Shown one piece after another: positions 17,595 through 26,759 of a stretch of 53,257 bases of DNA. This stretch comes from an uncultured Succiniclasticum sp. GTDB lineage: Bacteria > Bacillota > Negativicutes > Acidaminococcales > Acidaminococcaceae. How positions within the stretch are numbered: the first letter of the stretch is position 1; the number at the start of each line of letters is the position of its first letter. A model generated the notes under the pieces. It saw nothing but the letters and a program-made list of their open reading frames with translations. It did no database searches and was not told the DNA's origin. The position numbers and the translations under genes are program-made. Location: assembly GCA_902801365.1 (NCBI GenBank), contig CADCHY010000008.1, forward strand, positions 1 through 53,257, read 5' to 3'.

Positions 17595-18425
17595 ATGGAA
17601 AAACAGATAACATTGGCAGCCGGGGTGAGTTATTCCGGCGCAGGGCTGCATTCAGGGAAAGATGTGACCATGACGTTAAAGCCGGGCAATCCGGATACGG
17701 GTATCGTTTTTATCCGGACCGATCTGCCGGGGAAACCGGAAATCCATGCACGCGGGGAACTGGTCACTTCCACGCTGAAAGCGACGACCCTGAGCGAAAA
17801 CGGCGCCCAGGTCTTTACAGTGGAGCATCTGCTGGGAGCGCTGTTTGCCATGGGGATCGACAACTGCCGGATTGAAATGGATTCGCCGGAACCGCCGGTA
17901 ACGGACGGCAGCGGCCTTGTGTTTGCGCAGCTGGTACAACAGGCCGGACGGGCGGAACAGGAGGCGGAAAGAAAGATCTGTGTGATTGACAGGGCGTTTA
18001 CCGTTTATGACGGGGATAAGTTTATGATGATGGTTCCCTATGACGGGACGCGTATCTCCTTTACTTCCGTCAATCCGCATCCCTTGCTGGGAACCCAGTA
18101 TTTTGACCTGCTGCTGACAGAAGAAACATTTTTGAAAGAAATTGCGCCGGCCCGTACCATCGGCTTCATGCATGAAGTGGAACAAATGCGGAAGATGGGC
18201 CTGGGTCTGGGCGGCAATCTGGAAAACGCGCTGGTGTATGACGACACCAGATGTCTTTCCGTGCCCCGTTTTCCGGATGAATTGGTAAGGCATAAGATCC
18301 TGGACGTGTTAGGGGACTTATCCCTGCTCGGCCCCTGGAAAGGGCATGTTATTGCAGTAAAATCAGGACATTCGTATAATTCGCAACTGGCAAAACAGAT
18401 TATTGCTTACAGGGAGGGTAAATAA
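17595..18425 (+). CDS. lpxC: LpxC, UDP-3-O-acyl-N-acetylglucosamine deacetylase
   Basis: 276 residues from the ATG at 17595. An ATG two codons earlier (17589) sits too close to the AGGGGA site at 17582-17587. Zinc and catalytic residues are conserved: Glu77-His78 (VEHLLGAL), His233 and Asp237 (HKILDVLGDL) and His259 (SGHSYN). This is the committed, zinc-dependent step of lipid A synthesis. The stop codon overlaps the fabZ start by one base. The chain is shorter than the roughly 305-residue proteobacterial enzyme, which has a C-terminal tail used for regulated degradation, so that control may be missing. Confidence 0.96.
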   Translation: MEKQITLAAGVSYSGAGLHSGKDVTMTLKPGNPDTGIVFIRTDLPGKPEIHARGELVTSTLKATTLSENGAQVFTVEHLLGALFAMGIDNCRIEMDSPEPPVTDGSGLVFAQLVQQAGRAEQEAERKICVIDRAFTVYDGDKFMMMVPYDGTRISFTSVNPHPLLGTQYFDLLLTEETFLKEIAPARTIGFMHEVEQMRKMGLGLGGNLENALVYDDTRCLSVPRFPDELVRHKILDVLGDLSLLGPWKGHVIAVKSGHSYNSQLAKQIIAYREGK

Positions 18426-18862
18426 TGGCTATTACACTGGATGTTACCGAAATCAAGAAAATTCTGCCGCACCGTTTCCCCATGCTTCTGGTTGACCGGA
18501 TCCTGGATCTGGAACCGATGAAATGGGCTGTTGGCATCAAAAATATTTCAGTTAATGAGATGCAGTTCCTGGGACATTTTCCTGACAATCCCATCATGCC
18601 GGGCGTATTGCTGATTGAAGCCATGGCCCAGGTAGGCGGGGTAGCCATGCTGTATCCGCCGGAAAACCGCGGCAAGATTGCGGTATTTGCCAAAATCGAC
18701 AAAGTGCGCTTCCATAAGCAGGTGGTTCCCGGTGACCAGGTAGTGACCCGCGCGGAAGTAGTGAAGATCCACGGCAATATGGGCGTGATCCACTGCGCTG
18801 GCAAGGTAGACGGGGAACTGGCCTGCGAATGCGACTGTTTCTTTGCGATCCAGGACAAATAA
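18425..18862 (+). CDS. fabZ: FabZ, 3-hydroxyacyl-ACP dehydratase
   Basis: 145 residues with the hot-dog fold motifs LPHRFPMLLVDRI and HFPDNPIMPGVLLIEAMAQ; catalytic His51 and Glu65 are present. It dehydrates 3-hydroxyacyl-ACP in fatty-acid elongation and so competes with LpxA and LpxD for the same hydroxyacyl-ACP pool. Coupling with lpxC by a one-base overlap links fatty-acid and lipid A synthesis, an arrangement common in diderms (where LpxC and FabZ are even fused in some Bacteroidetes). Confidence 0.96.
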   Translation: MAITLDVTEIKKILPHRFPMLLVDRILDLEPMKWAVGIKNISVNEMQFLGHFPDNPIMPGVLLIEAMAQVGGVAMLYPPENRGKIAVFAKIDKVRFHKQVVPGDQVVTRAEVVKIHGNMGVIHCAGKVDGELACECDCFFAIQDK

Positions 18863-19178
18863 AGGCTGCTGTACGCGAAATGACGGCAGCACAGAAATAA
18901 CAAGAATCCGGTTTCCTGTTACCAGATAAAAAATGAAGAAAATTAAAGAAAAAAAGTAACATTGCCTATTAAAGGCATTGCAATGCCGGATAAACGGAAA
19001 ATTTGGCCGAATATACAAAAAAACGGGAAACAAAAAAACACGGGTTTACAGGATTGTATTTCTTAAAGTATTAGCATGTGGGAATTTCTGTGCTTTTCTT
19101 TTCTGGCGCTGGACAAAAAGTTTTGCAGACAACATTCGTTAAGGATGATGAGGGGTCTGACTTCAGGGGAGTGAGAAA
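18863..19178 (+). other. Gene-free gap between fabZ and lpxA
   Basis: This 316-bp AT-rich stretch has no convincing gene. It contains a weak stem (18865-18872 with 18883-18890, one G-U pair) without a T-tract. No clear promoter pair was found, though a transcription start for lpxA could lie here. The GGGGAGTG site before lpxA is at its end. Confidence 0.5.
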
Positions 19179-19982
19179 ATGGCATCGGTAGTTACACCGT
19201 TACAAAAGATACACGAGACCGCGATTATAGAAAAAGGCGCGGAGATCGGCAAAAATGTAGTAATTGGTCCGTATGCGGTAATTAAACATGACGTGGTGCT
19301 GGGGGATGGCTGCATTGTAGGTCCGCATGTAGTGATCCATCCGTATACAACAATCGGCAAAGACTGTAAATTTTTCCCGGGAGCTTCCATCGGCAGCGTC
19401 CCACAGGATCTGAAGTTTAAAGGGGAACGCAGTTATACCGTTATCGGCGACCGGGGCGTGTTCCGCGAATGTGTTACCGTGAGCCGTGCCTGCGGGGAAG
19501 GCAACGAGACCCGTATCGGCAACGATATACTGATGATGGCCTATACCCATATCGCCCACAACTGTATCGTGGGCAACAACGTGATCATGTCTAATGTGGC
19601 TACCCTGGCAGGCCATGTGGTCGTGGAAGACCGGGCCGTCATCGGCGGCCTGGCAGCCGTGCACCAGTTCTGCCGCATCGGGCGGAACGCCATGGCCGGC
19701 GGTATGAGCAGAATATCCCAGGATATCCCGCCGTTTATGCTGGTAGCGGGGGATCCTGCTTTTGTGGCGGGCCTGAACAGCGTGGGTCTGGCCCGGGCGG
19801 GGATGCCGCTGGAAATCCGCACCCAGCTGAAAAAAGCATTCCGGATTCTGTACCGAAGCGGGCTTTCGCTGGAAGAAGCGGTCGCAACCATGGAACAGGA
19901 ACTGGACAGCAGCGAGCCGGTGGAACATCTGATGCGGTTCCTGCGTAACGCGGAGCGGGGCATCATCCATACGCGTAAATAA
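19179..19982 (+). CDS. lpxA: LpxA, acyl-ACP--UDP-N-acetylglucosamine O-acyltransferase
   Basis: 267 residues. A left-handed beta helix of hexapeptide repeats (about 10-185) precedes a helical C-terminal domain. The active-site segment THIAHN holds His127, matching catalytic His125 of the E. coli enzyme, and is followed by [19 protein letters not shown]. It catalyses the first acylation of lipid A synthesis at the 3-OH of UDP-GlcNAc, in the cytoplasm. A GGGGAGTG site lies 5 bp before the ATG. Confidence 0.96.
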   Translation: MASVVTPLQKIHETAIIEKGAEIGKNVVIGPYAVIKHDVVLGDGCIVGPHVVIHPYTTIGKDCKFFPGASIGSVPQDLKFKGERSYTVIGDRGVFRECVTVSRACGEGNETRIGNDILMMAYTHIAHNCIVGNNVIMSNVATLAGHVVVEDRAVIGGLAAVHQFCRIGRNAMAGGMSRISQDIPPFMLVAGDPAFVAGLNSVGLARAGMPLEIRTQLKKAFRILYRSGLSLEEAVATMEQELDSSEPVEHLMRFLRNAERGIIHTRK

Positions 19983-20038
19983 AAACACGCGGCGCAACTG
20001 CAGGAGAAAATCAGTAACTTTTTCAAAATAATAAAGTG

Positions 20039-20065
20039 AAGGCAGCGGATTGTTTCGCTGCCTTT
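20039..20065 (+). terminator. Stem-loop between lpxA and lpxI (weak terminator or attenuator)
   Basis: A perfect 8-bp stem (20040-20047 with 20056-20063, plus an outer A-T pair), a loop of 8 and only three T residues. It lies just before lpxI and may lower downstream expression. Confidence 0.55.
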
Positions 20066-20089
20066 AAATCATAAATGGATGGTACACTT

Positions 20090-20914
20090 ATGGAAACCTT
20101 GGGTTTACTGGCCGGGATCGGCCATCTGCCGGTTGATGTGGCGCAGTCCGCAAAGAAGCTGGGATATAAGGTCGTCGCTATTGCTGTGGTTCCGGAGACG
20201 GATCCGGAACTGCCGGAAAACGTGGATGTGTTTTATACCATCAATGTGGGCAAGGTGGGAAAGATCCTCCGGACACTGAAACAGAATGGTGTAAAGAATG
20301 TAACCATGATCGGCAAGGTCACGAAAGAAGTATTATATAAAACCGGGGTCGTAATCCCGGACCTGACCACCATCAGGGTACTGGCATCCCTTCCCGACCG
20401 GAAGGATGATACCATTATGAACGCCATTGTAAAACTCATCGAAGATGCCGGTATGCATGTGATGGACCAGACAGTGCTGGTCCGGCCGCTGCTGCCGGAG
20501 CCGGGTGTGCTGACGAAACGGAAACCGGCGGAACAGGAATGGAAAGACATGCAGTTCGGCTTCCGGATGGCCAAGGAACTGGGGCGTCTGGATATCGGGC
20601 AGACGGTAGTGGTAAAGAATCAGGCGGTCATGGCGCTGGAAGCCATTGAGGGAACTGATGCCTGTATTCTGCGGGGAGGTTTTCTCGGCAAGGGCGGCGT
20701 AATTGTGGCCAAAACAGCCAAGCCTGCCCAGGATAACCGGTTTGATATTCCCAGCGTGGGAACCACCACGCTGACATCCATGATCCATGCGGGGGCCACC
20801 GGCATTGTGATTGAAGCGGGCAGAACTTTGCTGGTGGACCGCAAACGCACCCTGGCCATGGCGGATGAAAAAGGCATAACCATTGTGTCCATGAGCGAAT
20901 CGGAACTGGTGTGA
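20090..20914 (+). CDS. lpxI: LpxI, UDP-2,3-diacylglucosamine pyrophosphatase
   Basis: 274 residues from the ATG at 20090, which begins METLGLLAGIGHLP as the family does and follows GGATGGT (20077-20083). An ATG at 20075 is in frame but lies almost against the upstream hairpin. The N-terminal domain resembles a Rossmann-like fold. The C-terminal half contains the DUF1009/LpxI signature (LGRLDIGQTVVVKNQAVMALEAIEGTD and GGVIVAKTAKP). It hydrolyses UDP-2,3-diacylglucosamine to lipid X and UMP, the step done by LpxH in E. coli. It lies between lpxA and lpxB, as expected. Confidence 0.94.
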   Translation: METLGLLAGIGHLPVDVAQSAKKLGYKVVAIAVVPETDPELPENVDVFYTINVGKVGKILRTLKQNGVKNVTMIGKVTKEVLYKTGVVIPDLTTIRVLASLPDRKDDTIMNAIVKLIEDAGMHVMDQTVLVRPLLPEPGVLTKRKPAEQEWKDMQFGFRMAKELGRLDIGQTVVVKNQAVMALEAIEGTDACILRGGFLGKGGVIVAKTAKPAQDNRFDIPSVGTTTLTSMIHAGATGIVIEAGRTLLVDRKRTLAMADEKGITIVSMSESELV

Positions 20915-21009
20915 CGGAAACCGGTCAACGCGTTTTTTTCGTATGTGCGTTGGCAGGCTCATTCAGTGACAGGGGCGGCATTCACAAAAAATGAAATATT
21001 TATGGAATC

Positions 21010-21041
21010 AGCAGCTGAAAGGTTTATTCAGCTGCTTTTTT
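21010..21041 (+). terminator. Rho-independent terminator before lpxB
   Basis: A perfect 10-bp stem (21010-21019 with 21027-21036), a 7-nt loop and a run of six T (21036-21041). Confidence 0.88.
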
Positions 21042-21042
21042 G

Positions 21043-21051
21043 TGTTATAAT
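21043..21051 (+). promoter_or_regulatory. Extended -10 promoter for lpxB
   Basis: TGTTATAAT (21043-21051) is an extended -10 box directly after the terminator; no good -35 is visible because the stem occupies that place. It would restart transcription for lpxB and the genes after it. Confidence 0.55.
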
Positions 21052-21168
21052 AAGATGATTTAGTATGTATAAAAATGGATAATTGTTGGCTGCGGCGGGA
21101 AACCTTCCTGACAGGGTAAGTTTTGCATTATAAAATACCTGCAGCGGCCGGCAGCACATAGAGGTATC

Positions 21169-22335
21169 ATGACCAGGATATTGATTTCTGCGGGGGAAGC
21201 ATCCGGCGACCTGCATGCCGGCGCCGTGACCCGCGCCATTAAACAACTGGAACCGGAAGCGGAAGTCTTTGGTATGGGCGGCGACTGTCTGCGGGAAGCG
21301 GGCGGGGAGGTGCTGTTCGATATCAAAGACCATAGCGTCATGGGTTTTGTGGAAGTACTGAAACGGCTTCCTGATATCTGGAAGCTCCGCAGCGCGTTTA
21401 TCGAACTTATGGACAGCCGTAAACCTGACGTGCTGCTGACCATTGATTATCCAGGCTTTAATATGCGGCTGGCAAAGCTGGCGAAAGAACGGGGGATCAA
21501 AGTGGTTTCCTTTATCGCTCCTTCTGCCTGGGCCTGGAGGCCCAGCCGTGCTGCCGGTGTAGTGGAAGTCGTGGACAAGATCGCGTCCATTTTTCCTTTT
21601 GAGTACGACCTGTATAAATCCTACGGGGCCGATATCGAGTTTGTCGGCCATCCTCTGGTGGACACGGTAAAACCGTCTCTGCCCCGCAACGAAGCAGAAC
21701 AGCTGGCGGGAAAACGGGACGGGCATCCCCTGATCCTGCTGATGCCCGGCAGCCGTACCATGGAGATTCAGCGTCTGCTGCCGGATATGCTGGCGGCGGC
21801 AAAAATTTTAAAACAGAAGCGCCCGGATATTGATTTCGCCATGCCCCGGGCGGTGACCATTGCCAGAGAAATGCTGGAAGGCCCTGTTAAACAGGCAGGC
21901 CTGGATATAAAACTGACCGAAGGACATAATTATGACGTAATGAGCGTGGCGGATTTTGCCATTGCCACCAGCGGCACGGTGACGCTGGAAGCGGCGTTGT
22001 GCGGTCTGGGCTGCGAAATACTGTACAAAGCGTCCCCTATCAGCTTCTGGATTGCCAAACAGGTGGTGGAGATTCCCAACATCGGCCTGCCCAACATTGT
22101 GGCGGGAAGGCTGATCGAGCCGGAGCTGCTGCAGGATGACTGCACGCCGGAAAAGATTGCGGCCGCAGCGCTGGAGCTGTTGGAACCGGAACGTTTTGCC
22201 CTGTTGCAGCGCGACCTGCAGGAAGTTAAAGAAAAACTGGGAGAACCCGGCGCCGTAAAACGGGTGGCGGAACTGGTGCTCCGCATGGCCCGGCAAAACC
22301 GGGAAAGGCATCTCCTGCCGGACGGGAAACAATAA
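21169..22335 (+). CDS. lpxB: LpxB, lipid A disaccharide synthase
   Basis: 388 residues. The N-terminus ILISAGEASGDLHAG and the GMGGDCLREAGGE segment are hallmarks of the GT19 family; the C-terminal nucleotide-binding half contains ATSGTVTLEAALCG and PNIVAGRLIEPELLQ. It joins lipid X and UDP-2,3-diacylglucosamine to the tetra-acyl disaccharide on the cytoplasmic face of the inner membrane. The GAGGT site lies just upstream of the ATG. The leader of about 110 bp contains no obvious regulatory structure. Confidence 0.96.
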   Translation: MTRILISAGEASGDLHAGAVTRAIKQLEPEAEVFGMGGDCLREAGGEVLFDIKDHSVMGFVEVLKRLPDIWKLRSAFIELMDSRKPDVLLTIDYPGFNMRLAKLAKERGIKVVSFIAPSAWAWRPSRAAGVVEVVDKIASIFPFEYDLYKSYGADIEFVGHPLVDTVKPSLPRNEAEQLAGKRDGHPLILLMPGSRTMEIQRLLPDMLAAAKILKQKRPDIDFAMPRAVTIAREMLEGPVKQAGLDIKLTEGHNYDVMSVADFAIATSGTVTLEAALCGLGCEILYKASPISFWIAKQVVEIPNIGLPNIVAGRLIEPELLQDDCTPEKIAAAALELLEPERFALLQRDLQEVKEKLGEPGAVKRVAELVLRMARQNRERHLLPDGKQ

Positions 22336-22365
22336 AAGAAAACATTGATTCTGCAAGGAGTTCAG

Positions 22366-24102
22366 ATGATTTTATATAAGCGTATCTTAAGTTATATCAA
22401 ACCATATCTTCATATATTGTCGATAGCGCTTTTATGCACTATGCTGGCGGCAGCAGGAAACCTGTATCTTCCCTGGATTTTCAGGGATATGATCGACAAG
22501 GTGCTGAATGCCAAAGACTATTACATGCTGAACGTGATTTCAGCCAGTATCGTGGTGATTTTTCTGCTGCGGGGAATTTTCCTGTACGGGCAGAATTACC
22601 TCATGAGTTATGTAGGACAGCATGTTATCATTGATATCCGGAGTGAAGTGTTCCGCAAGCTGCAGCGCCTTTCCATGTCTTTTTATGATAAGAATAAGAC
22701 GGGTACCATCATGAGCTATGTGACCAATGATGTCAATGCCCTGCAGGGCGCCATGGTGGACAACACCATTGAACTGGTCACGGAGGGTATCATCCTGATC
22801 GGCTCTGTCTGCGCCATGATCTATCTGGACTGGAAGCTGACACTGTTTACCATTCTGACGTTCCCGGTAGTGCTGTATTTTATGAATTATTTCGGAAAGA
22901 AGATCCGCCGTTCCGGCGGGCAGATTCAGGAAGCTACGGCAGATATCACGTCCGTGCTGCAGGAATCGGTTTCTTCTGCCCGGGTGGTCAAGTCTTTTGT
23001 GCGGGAACAGTATGAGATTGAACGTTTTGAAAGGGAAAATGAGGCAAATCTGAAAGCAAATCTGAAGAATGCAAAATACATGGCTACCCTGACGCCGACC
23101 ATCGAGTTTGTGGCGGCATTGGGTGTAACGCTGATTCTGTGGTATGGAGGCAACAATGTTATCGCGGGAGAAACCACAGCCGGTTCTCTGGTTGCCTTTT
23201 TGGCATATGCGGTGAATATTTCCAATCCCATCAAGCGGATTACCAGGGTTAGCGGTAATATCCAGAAGGCTTTGGCGGCAGCCCAGCGTGTATTTGATGT
23301 ACTTGATCTGCGGGAAGAAGTTCGGGATCTGCCTGACGCAAAAGCGCTTCCGGCGGTGACTGGCAATGTCAGCTTTGAACATGTGACGTTCTCTTACAAC
23401 ACGGGGGATGAGATTCTCCACGACCTTTCCTTTACTGCAAAACCGGGTCAGGCCATTGGTCTGGTAGGGCCTTCCGGCGCCGGCAAGTCGACGGTTGCCA
23501 GCCTGCTGCCCCGGTTTTATGACTGCGATGCCGGCACAATCCGTATTGACGGAACGGATATCCGGCATGTTACGCTGGATTCCCTGCGGAACCAGGTAGG
23601 CATCGTGCCCCAGGAGACCATCCTGTTCAACGGTTCGGTATACGACAATATTTTATATGGCCGCCTGGATGCTACAAAAGAGGAAATCGAGGCGGCTGCC
23701 AAAGCGGCCAATGCCCACGATTTCATCATGGAACTGCCGGAAGGATATAATACGATGCTGGGAGACCGGGGCGTGAACATTTCCGGCGGACAGCGGCAGC
23801 GTATTGCCATTGCCAGGGCCATTCTGAAAGATCCCCGTATCCTGATTCTGGACGAAGCCACGTCTGCGCTGGATACGGAAAGCGAGCGTGTAGTACAGGA
23901 AGCCCTCAACCGCCTCATGGTAGGGCGTACCTCTATCATAATCGCCCACCGTCTGTCTACCATAAAAAATGCCGACCGGATTCTTGTGCTGGATAAAGGG
24001 AAACTGGTGGAAGACGGAACCCATGAGGAGCTGATGGCAAAGAACGGGTTATATGCGCACCTGTATCAGATCCAGTACCGTACCAACAAGGAAGAGAGCT
24101 GA
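22366..24102 (+). CDS. msbA: MsbA-type lipid A flippase (ABC exporter)
   Basis: 578 residues from the ATG at 22366 (AAGGAG 5 bp upstream); an in-frame TTG at 22345 is not needed. An N-terminal membrane domain of six helices (about 1-320) is fused to an ATPase domain with Walker A GPSGAGKST (368-376), signature ISGGQRQR and Walker B ILILDEATSALD. It acts as a homodimer and flips lipid A core across the inner membrane. Position between lpxB and the Kdo transferase supports MsbA rather than a drug exporter. Confidence 0.93.
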   Translation: MILYKRILSYIKPYLHILSIALLCTMLAAAGNLYLPWIFRDMIDKVLNAKDYYMLNVISASIVVIFLLRGIFLYGQNYLMSYVGQHVIIDIRSEVFRKLQRLSMSFYDKNKTGTIMSYVTNDVNALQGAMVDNTIELVTEGIILIGSVCAMIYLDWKLTLFTILTFPVVLYFMNYFGKKIRRSGGQIQEATADITSVLQESVSSARVVKSFVREQYEIERFERENEANLKANLKNAKYMATLTPTIEFVAALGVTLILWYGGNNVIAGETTAGSLVAFLAYAVNISNPIKRITRVSGNIQKALAAAQRVFDVLDLREEVRDLPDAKALPAVTGNVSFEHVTFSYNTGDEILHDLSFTAKPGQAIGLVGPSGAGKSTVASLLPRFYDCDAGTIRIDGTDIRHVTLDSLRNQVGIVPQETILFNGSVYDNILYGRLDATKEEIEAAAKAANAHDFIMELPEGYNTMLGDRGVNISGGQRQRIAIARAILKDPRILILDEATSALDTESERVVQEALNRLMVGRTSIIIAHRLSTIKNADRILVLDKGKLVEDGTHEELMAKNGLYAHLYQIQYRTNKEES

Positions 24103-24111
24103 ACATAACGT

Positions 24112-26697
24112 ATGATGTATATTCTTTATAACATTTTAGGTCTGCTGGTATTTTTCATCGTAATACTGCCGTTTTTTCTGTACCGGCTGTGTACGGAAAA
24201 AGGCTTCGGCGTACGGTTCCGGCAGAGCATGGGCCTGATTCGCAGGGAAGAAATCGCGAATGTGATGAGTTCTGACTGCATCTGGATCCATGGCGCGTCG
24301 GTCGGTGAAATTGTAGCTACCAGCCCGATTGTAAAAGAAATCAAAAAAATCATGCCGGAGCGGAAAGTGCTGGTTTCTGCTTTTACCGTAGCCGGTTACA
24401 ATATGGCGAAGCAGATTATACCGGAAGCAGACGGCTATATCTATTTCCCGCTGGATCTGCCCTGGGTGGCGGAGTCCGTCGTACGCCGCGTACACCCCGG
24501 TATCTTCCTGCCGGTAGAAACAGAATTATGGCCTAACTTCCTGCGGGCGATCAGGGACAGGAACATTCCTGTGATGATGGTCAACGGCCGCATTTCCGAA
24601 AGATCTGTGAAGACGTACCAGTATCTGTTCAGCATCTGGCGGGACATGCTGCGGACCGTGAGCCGCTTTTGTATGCAGTCCAGTATTGACGCCAACTACA
24701 TTACTCATTTAGGTGCAGATCCCAAAAAGATTTTTGTGACCGGTAACACCAAATTTGACCAGACTTATGCGGAAGTGACGCCGGAAGATCTGGCAAACTA
24801 TAAAACAGAACTGGGATTAGGGGACGATGCGTACCCGGTCATCGTGGCAGGTTCCACGCATACACCGGAAGAAAGTATCTTGCTGACCGCTTTTACCGAA
24901 TTGCGCAAACAGTATCCCAAAGCAAGGCTTATCATAGCTCCCCGGTGGATTGACAAGGTGAATGAAATCAGGCGGCTGAGCGGTAAGTTTAATTATCAGG
25001 CCGGCTTACGGTCCAAGTTGAAAGATATGGACGGTTCCCGGCCGGAATGTCCGGTGTTGCTGATTGACACTATCGGTGAACTGGGCCGTATTTATGCCGT
25101 AGGCGATATCGTTTTCGTTGGGGGCAGTCTGACGAAGGGTTACGGCGGCCATAACGTGCTGGAACCGGCAGCCCATGCCAAGCCTATCCTGGTGGGTCCC
25201 AGCATGCTGAGTTTCAAGGACTCCTACTCCCTGCTGACCAAAGCAGGCGCCCTGCATACGGTACAAGGCGCCGACGATCTCGTGAAAGAGTTTCTGCAGA
25301 TTGCGGGGGACGATTCCCTGCGCAAAAAGATGGGGGATGCCTCCATGCAGGTCATCCGGGAAAACCGGGGCGCCGCCCTCAATACCATGCACTACCTGAC
25401 GGACCTGCTGGAGAAAGCTTCTGTTCCCCATGCCTATACGAAGGAATACCCTGTCAACACCCGTAACTTTAACGATGCGGGCGGTGGCGGCCTGAAACAC
25501 GGCGCCGCCATTATCCAGTATATTTTCCACATAGCCCATGCCCCGGAACGCCCCTGGTACGCTTTTATCCTTATGGGTTTTCTGCGCGGCCTGTCCTACG
25601 TTTACGGCTTTGGCGCCCGGGTGAACCTGTGGCTGTATGAAGCGGGCATCCTGTCGAGACGGAAACTGGACTGTTGTGTCATCTCCATCGGCAATATTAC
25701 CGTAGGCGGTACCGGCAAAACACCTACCGCCCAGCGGGTAGCCATGATGGTTAAAGATATGGGTTACCGTGTGGTAATCCTGAACCGCGGTTACCGCTCC
25801 CACTGGGATAAGCCCCTGGGCGTGGTATCAGACGGAAAGAAAATTTTCATGACCAGCTATGAGGCCGGTGATGAGGCCTACCTGATGGCCAAGATGATGC
25901 CCGGGATCCCGGTAGTCATCGGTAAGAACCGTGACGTGACCGGCAGTTACGCAGTGGACAAGCTCCACGCCGAAGTTATCATCATGGACGACGGTTACCA
26001 GCACTGGCAGCTGAAACGGGACCTGGACATCGTGCTGGTGGATACCCTGAACCTGTTCGGCAACGGCAATCTGCTGCCCCGGGGTATTCTGCGCGAACCC
26101 CTGAAACATCTTAACCGGGCGGACATGTTCCTCTTTACCAAGTCTGACCAGAGTTCCCAGCTGACCCGGACCAGCCTGACGGAGAATATCCGGCAGTACA
26201 ATACGGAAGCTCCCATCGTGGAAAGCATCCATCACGCCAAAGAGTTTGTGGAGATTGCAGACTGGTATAAGGGCATTCAGCAGAATCCCCTGCCCCTGGA
26301 AGAGTTAGAAGGCAAACGGGTCATGGTGTTCTCGGCCATCGGTAACCCCTCGTCATTTGAACAGAATGTCTCCGGCTGCGGGCTGGAAATTCTGGAAGCC
26401 ATCCGCTATCCGGACCATCATGATTACGGCATGCTGGAGATGCAGTATATCGGCGAGCGGGCAGCTGAACTGAATGCAGACGCCCTGATTACCACCGGTA
26501 AGGACGCCGTAAAGATTCCCACGGAATTCATTTACTTCAACCGGGAAATTCCCCTGTACGTTATGAACATGGATATCATGATAACCCGGAATGAAGAGAC
26601 CTTTGACAGAAAATTGAAGGAAACGGTGGAAACCGCGCTGAAGAAAGCAAATAAGAAAAACGAAGCGCATGAGATTAAAGAAGCCGTAAACGTATAA
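24112..26697 (+). CDS. waaA-lpxK: WaaA-LpxK fusion: Kdo transferase and lipid A 4'-kinase in one protein
   Basis: 861 residues in one unbroken frame. The N-terminal part (about 1-430) is a GT30 Kdo transferase with a membrane anchor, the active-site segment HGASVGEIVATSP, VETELWPNFLRA and FVGGSLTKGYGGHNVLEPA. The C-terminal part (about 480-861) is an LpxK kinase with its P-loop GNITVGGTGKT near residue 527, IIMDDGYQHWQLKRDLDIVLVD and NLLPRGILREPL. LpxK phosphorylates the 4' position of the lipid A disaccharide, and WaaA then adds Kdo, so the two consecutive steps are joined. In E. coli these are separate genes. A second start three bases later (24115) is possible. Confidence 0.94.
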   Translation: MMYILYNILGLLVFFIVILPFFLYRLCTEKGFGVRFRQSMGLIRREEIANVMSSDCIWIHGASVGEIVATSPIVKEIKKIMPERKVLVSAFTVAGYNMAKQIIPEADGYIYFPLDLPWVAESVVRRVHPGIFLPVETELWPNFLRAIRDRNIPVMMVNGRISERSVKTYQYLFSIWRDMLRTVSRFCMQSSIDANYITHLGADPKKIFVTGNTKFDQTYAEVTPEDLANYKTELGLGDDAYPVIVAGSTHTPEESILLTAFTELRKQYPKARLIIAPRWIDKVNEIRRLSGKFNYQAGLRSKLKDMDGSRPECPVLLIDTIGELGRIYAVGDIVFVGGSLTKGYGGHNVLEPAAHAKPILVGPSMLSFKDSYSLLTKAGALHTVQGADDLVKEFLQIAGDDSLRKKMGDASMQVIRENRGAALNTMHYLTDLLEKASVPHAYTKEYPVNTRNFNDAGGGGLKHGAAIIQYIFHIAHAPERPWYAFILMGFLRGLSYVYGFGARVNLWLYEAGILSRRKLDCCVISIGNITVGGTGKTPTAQRVAMMVKDMGYRVVILNRGYRSHWDKPLGVVSDGKKIFMTSYEAGDEAYLMAKMMPGIPVVIGKNRDVTGSYAVDKLHAEVIIMDDGYQHWQLKRDLDIVLVDTLNLFGNGNLLPRGILREPLKHLNRADMFLFTKSDQSSQLTRTSLTENIRQYNTEAPIVESIHHAKEFVEIADWYKGIQQNPLPLEELEGKRVMVFSAIGNPSSFEQNVSGCGLEILEAIRYPDHHDYGMLEMQYIGERAAELNADALITTGKDAVKIPTEFIYFNREIPLYVMNMDIMITRNEETFDRKLKETVETALKKANKKNEAHEIKEAVNV

Positions 26698-26759
26698 TCA
26701 AACGAAACGTGAGTCGGTTTGTTTTATGAGTCCATAGTAGCAGCAAAGGAGATGCTTTC

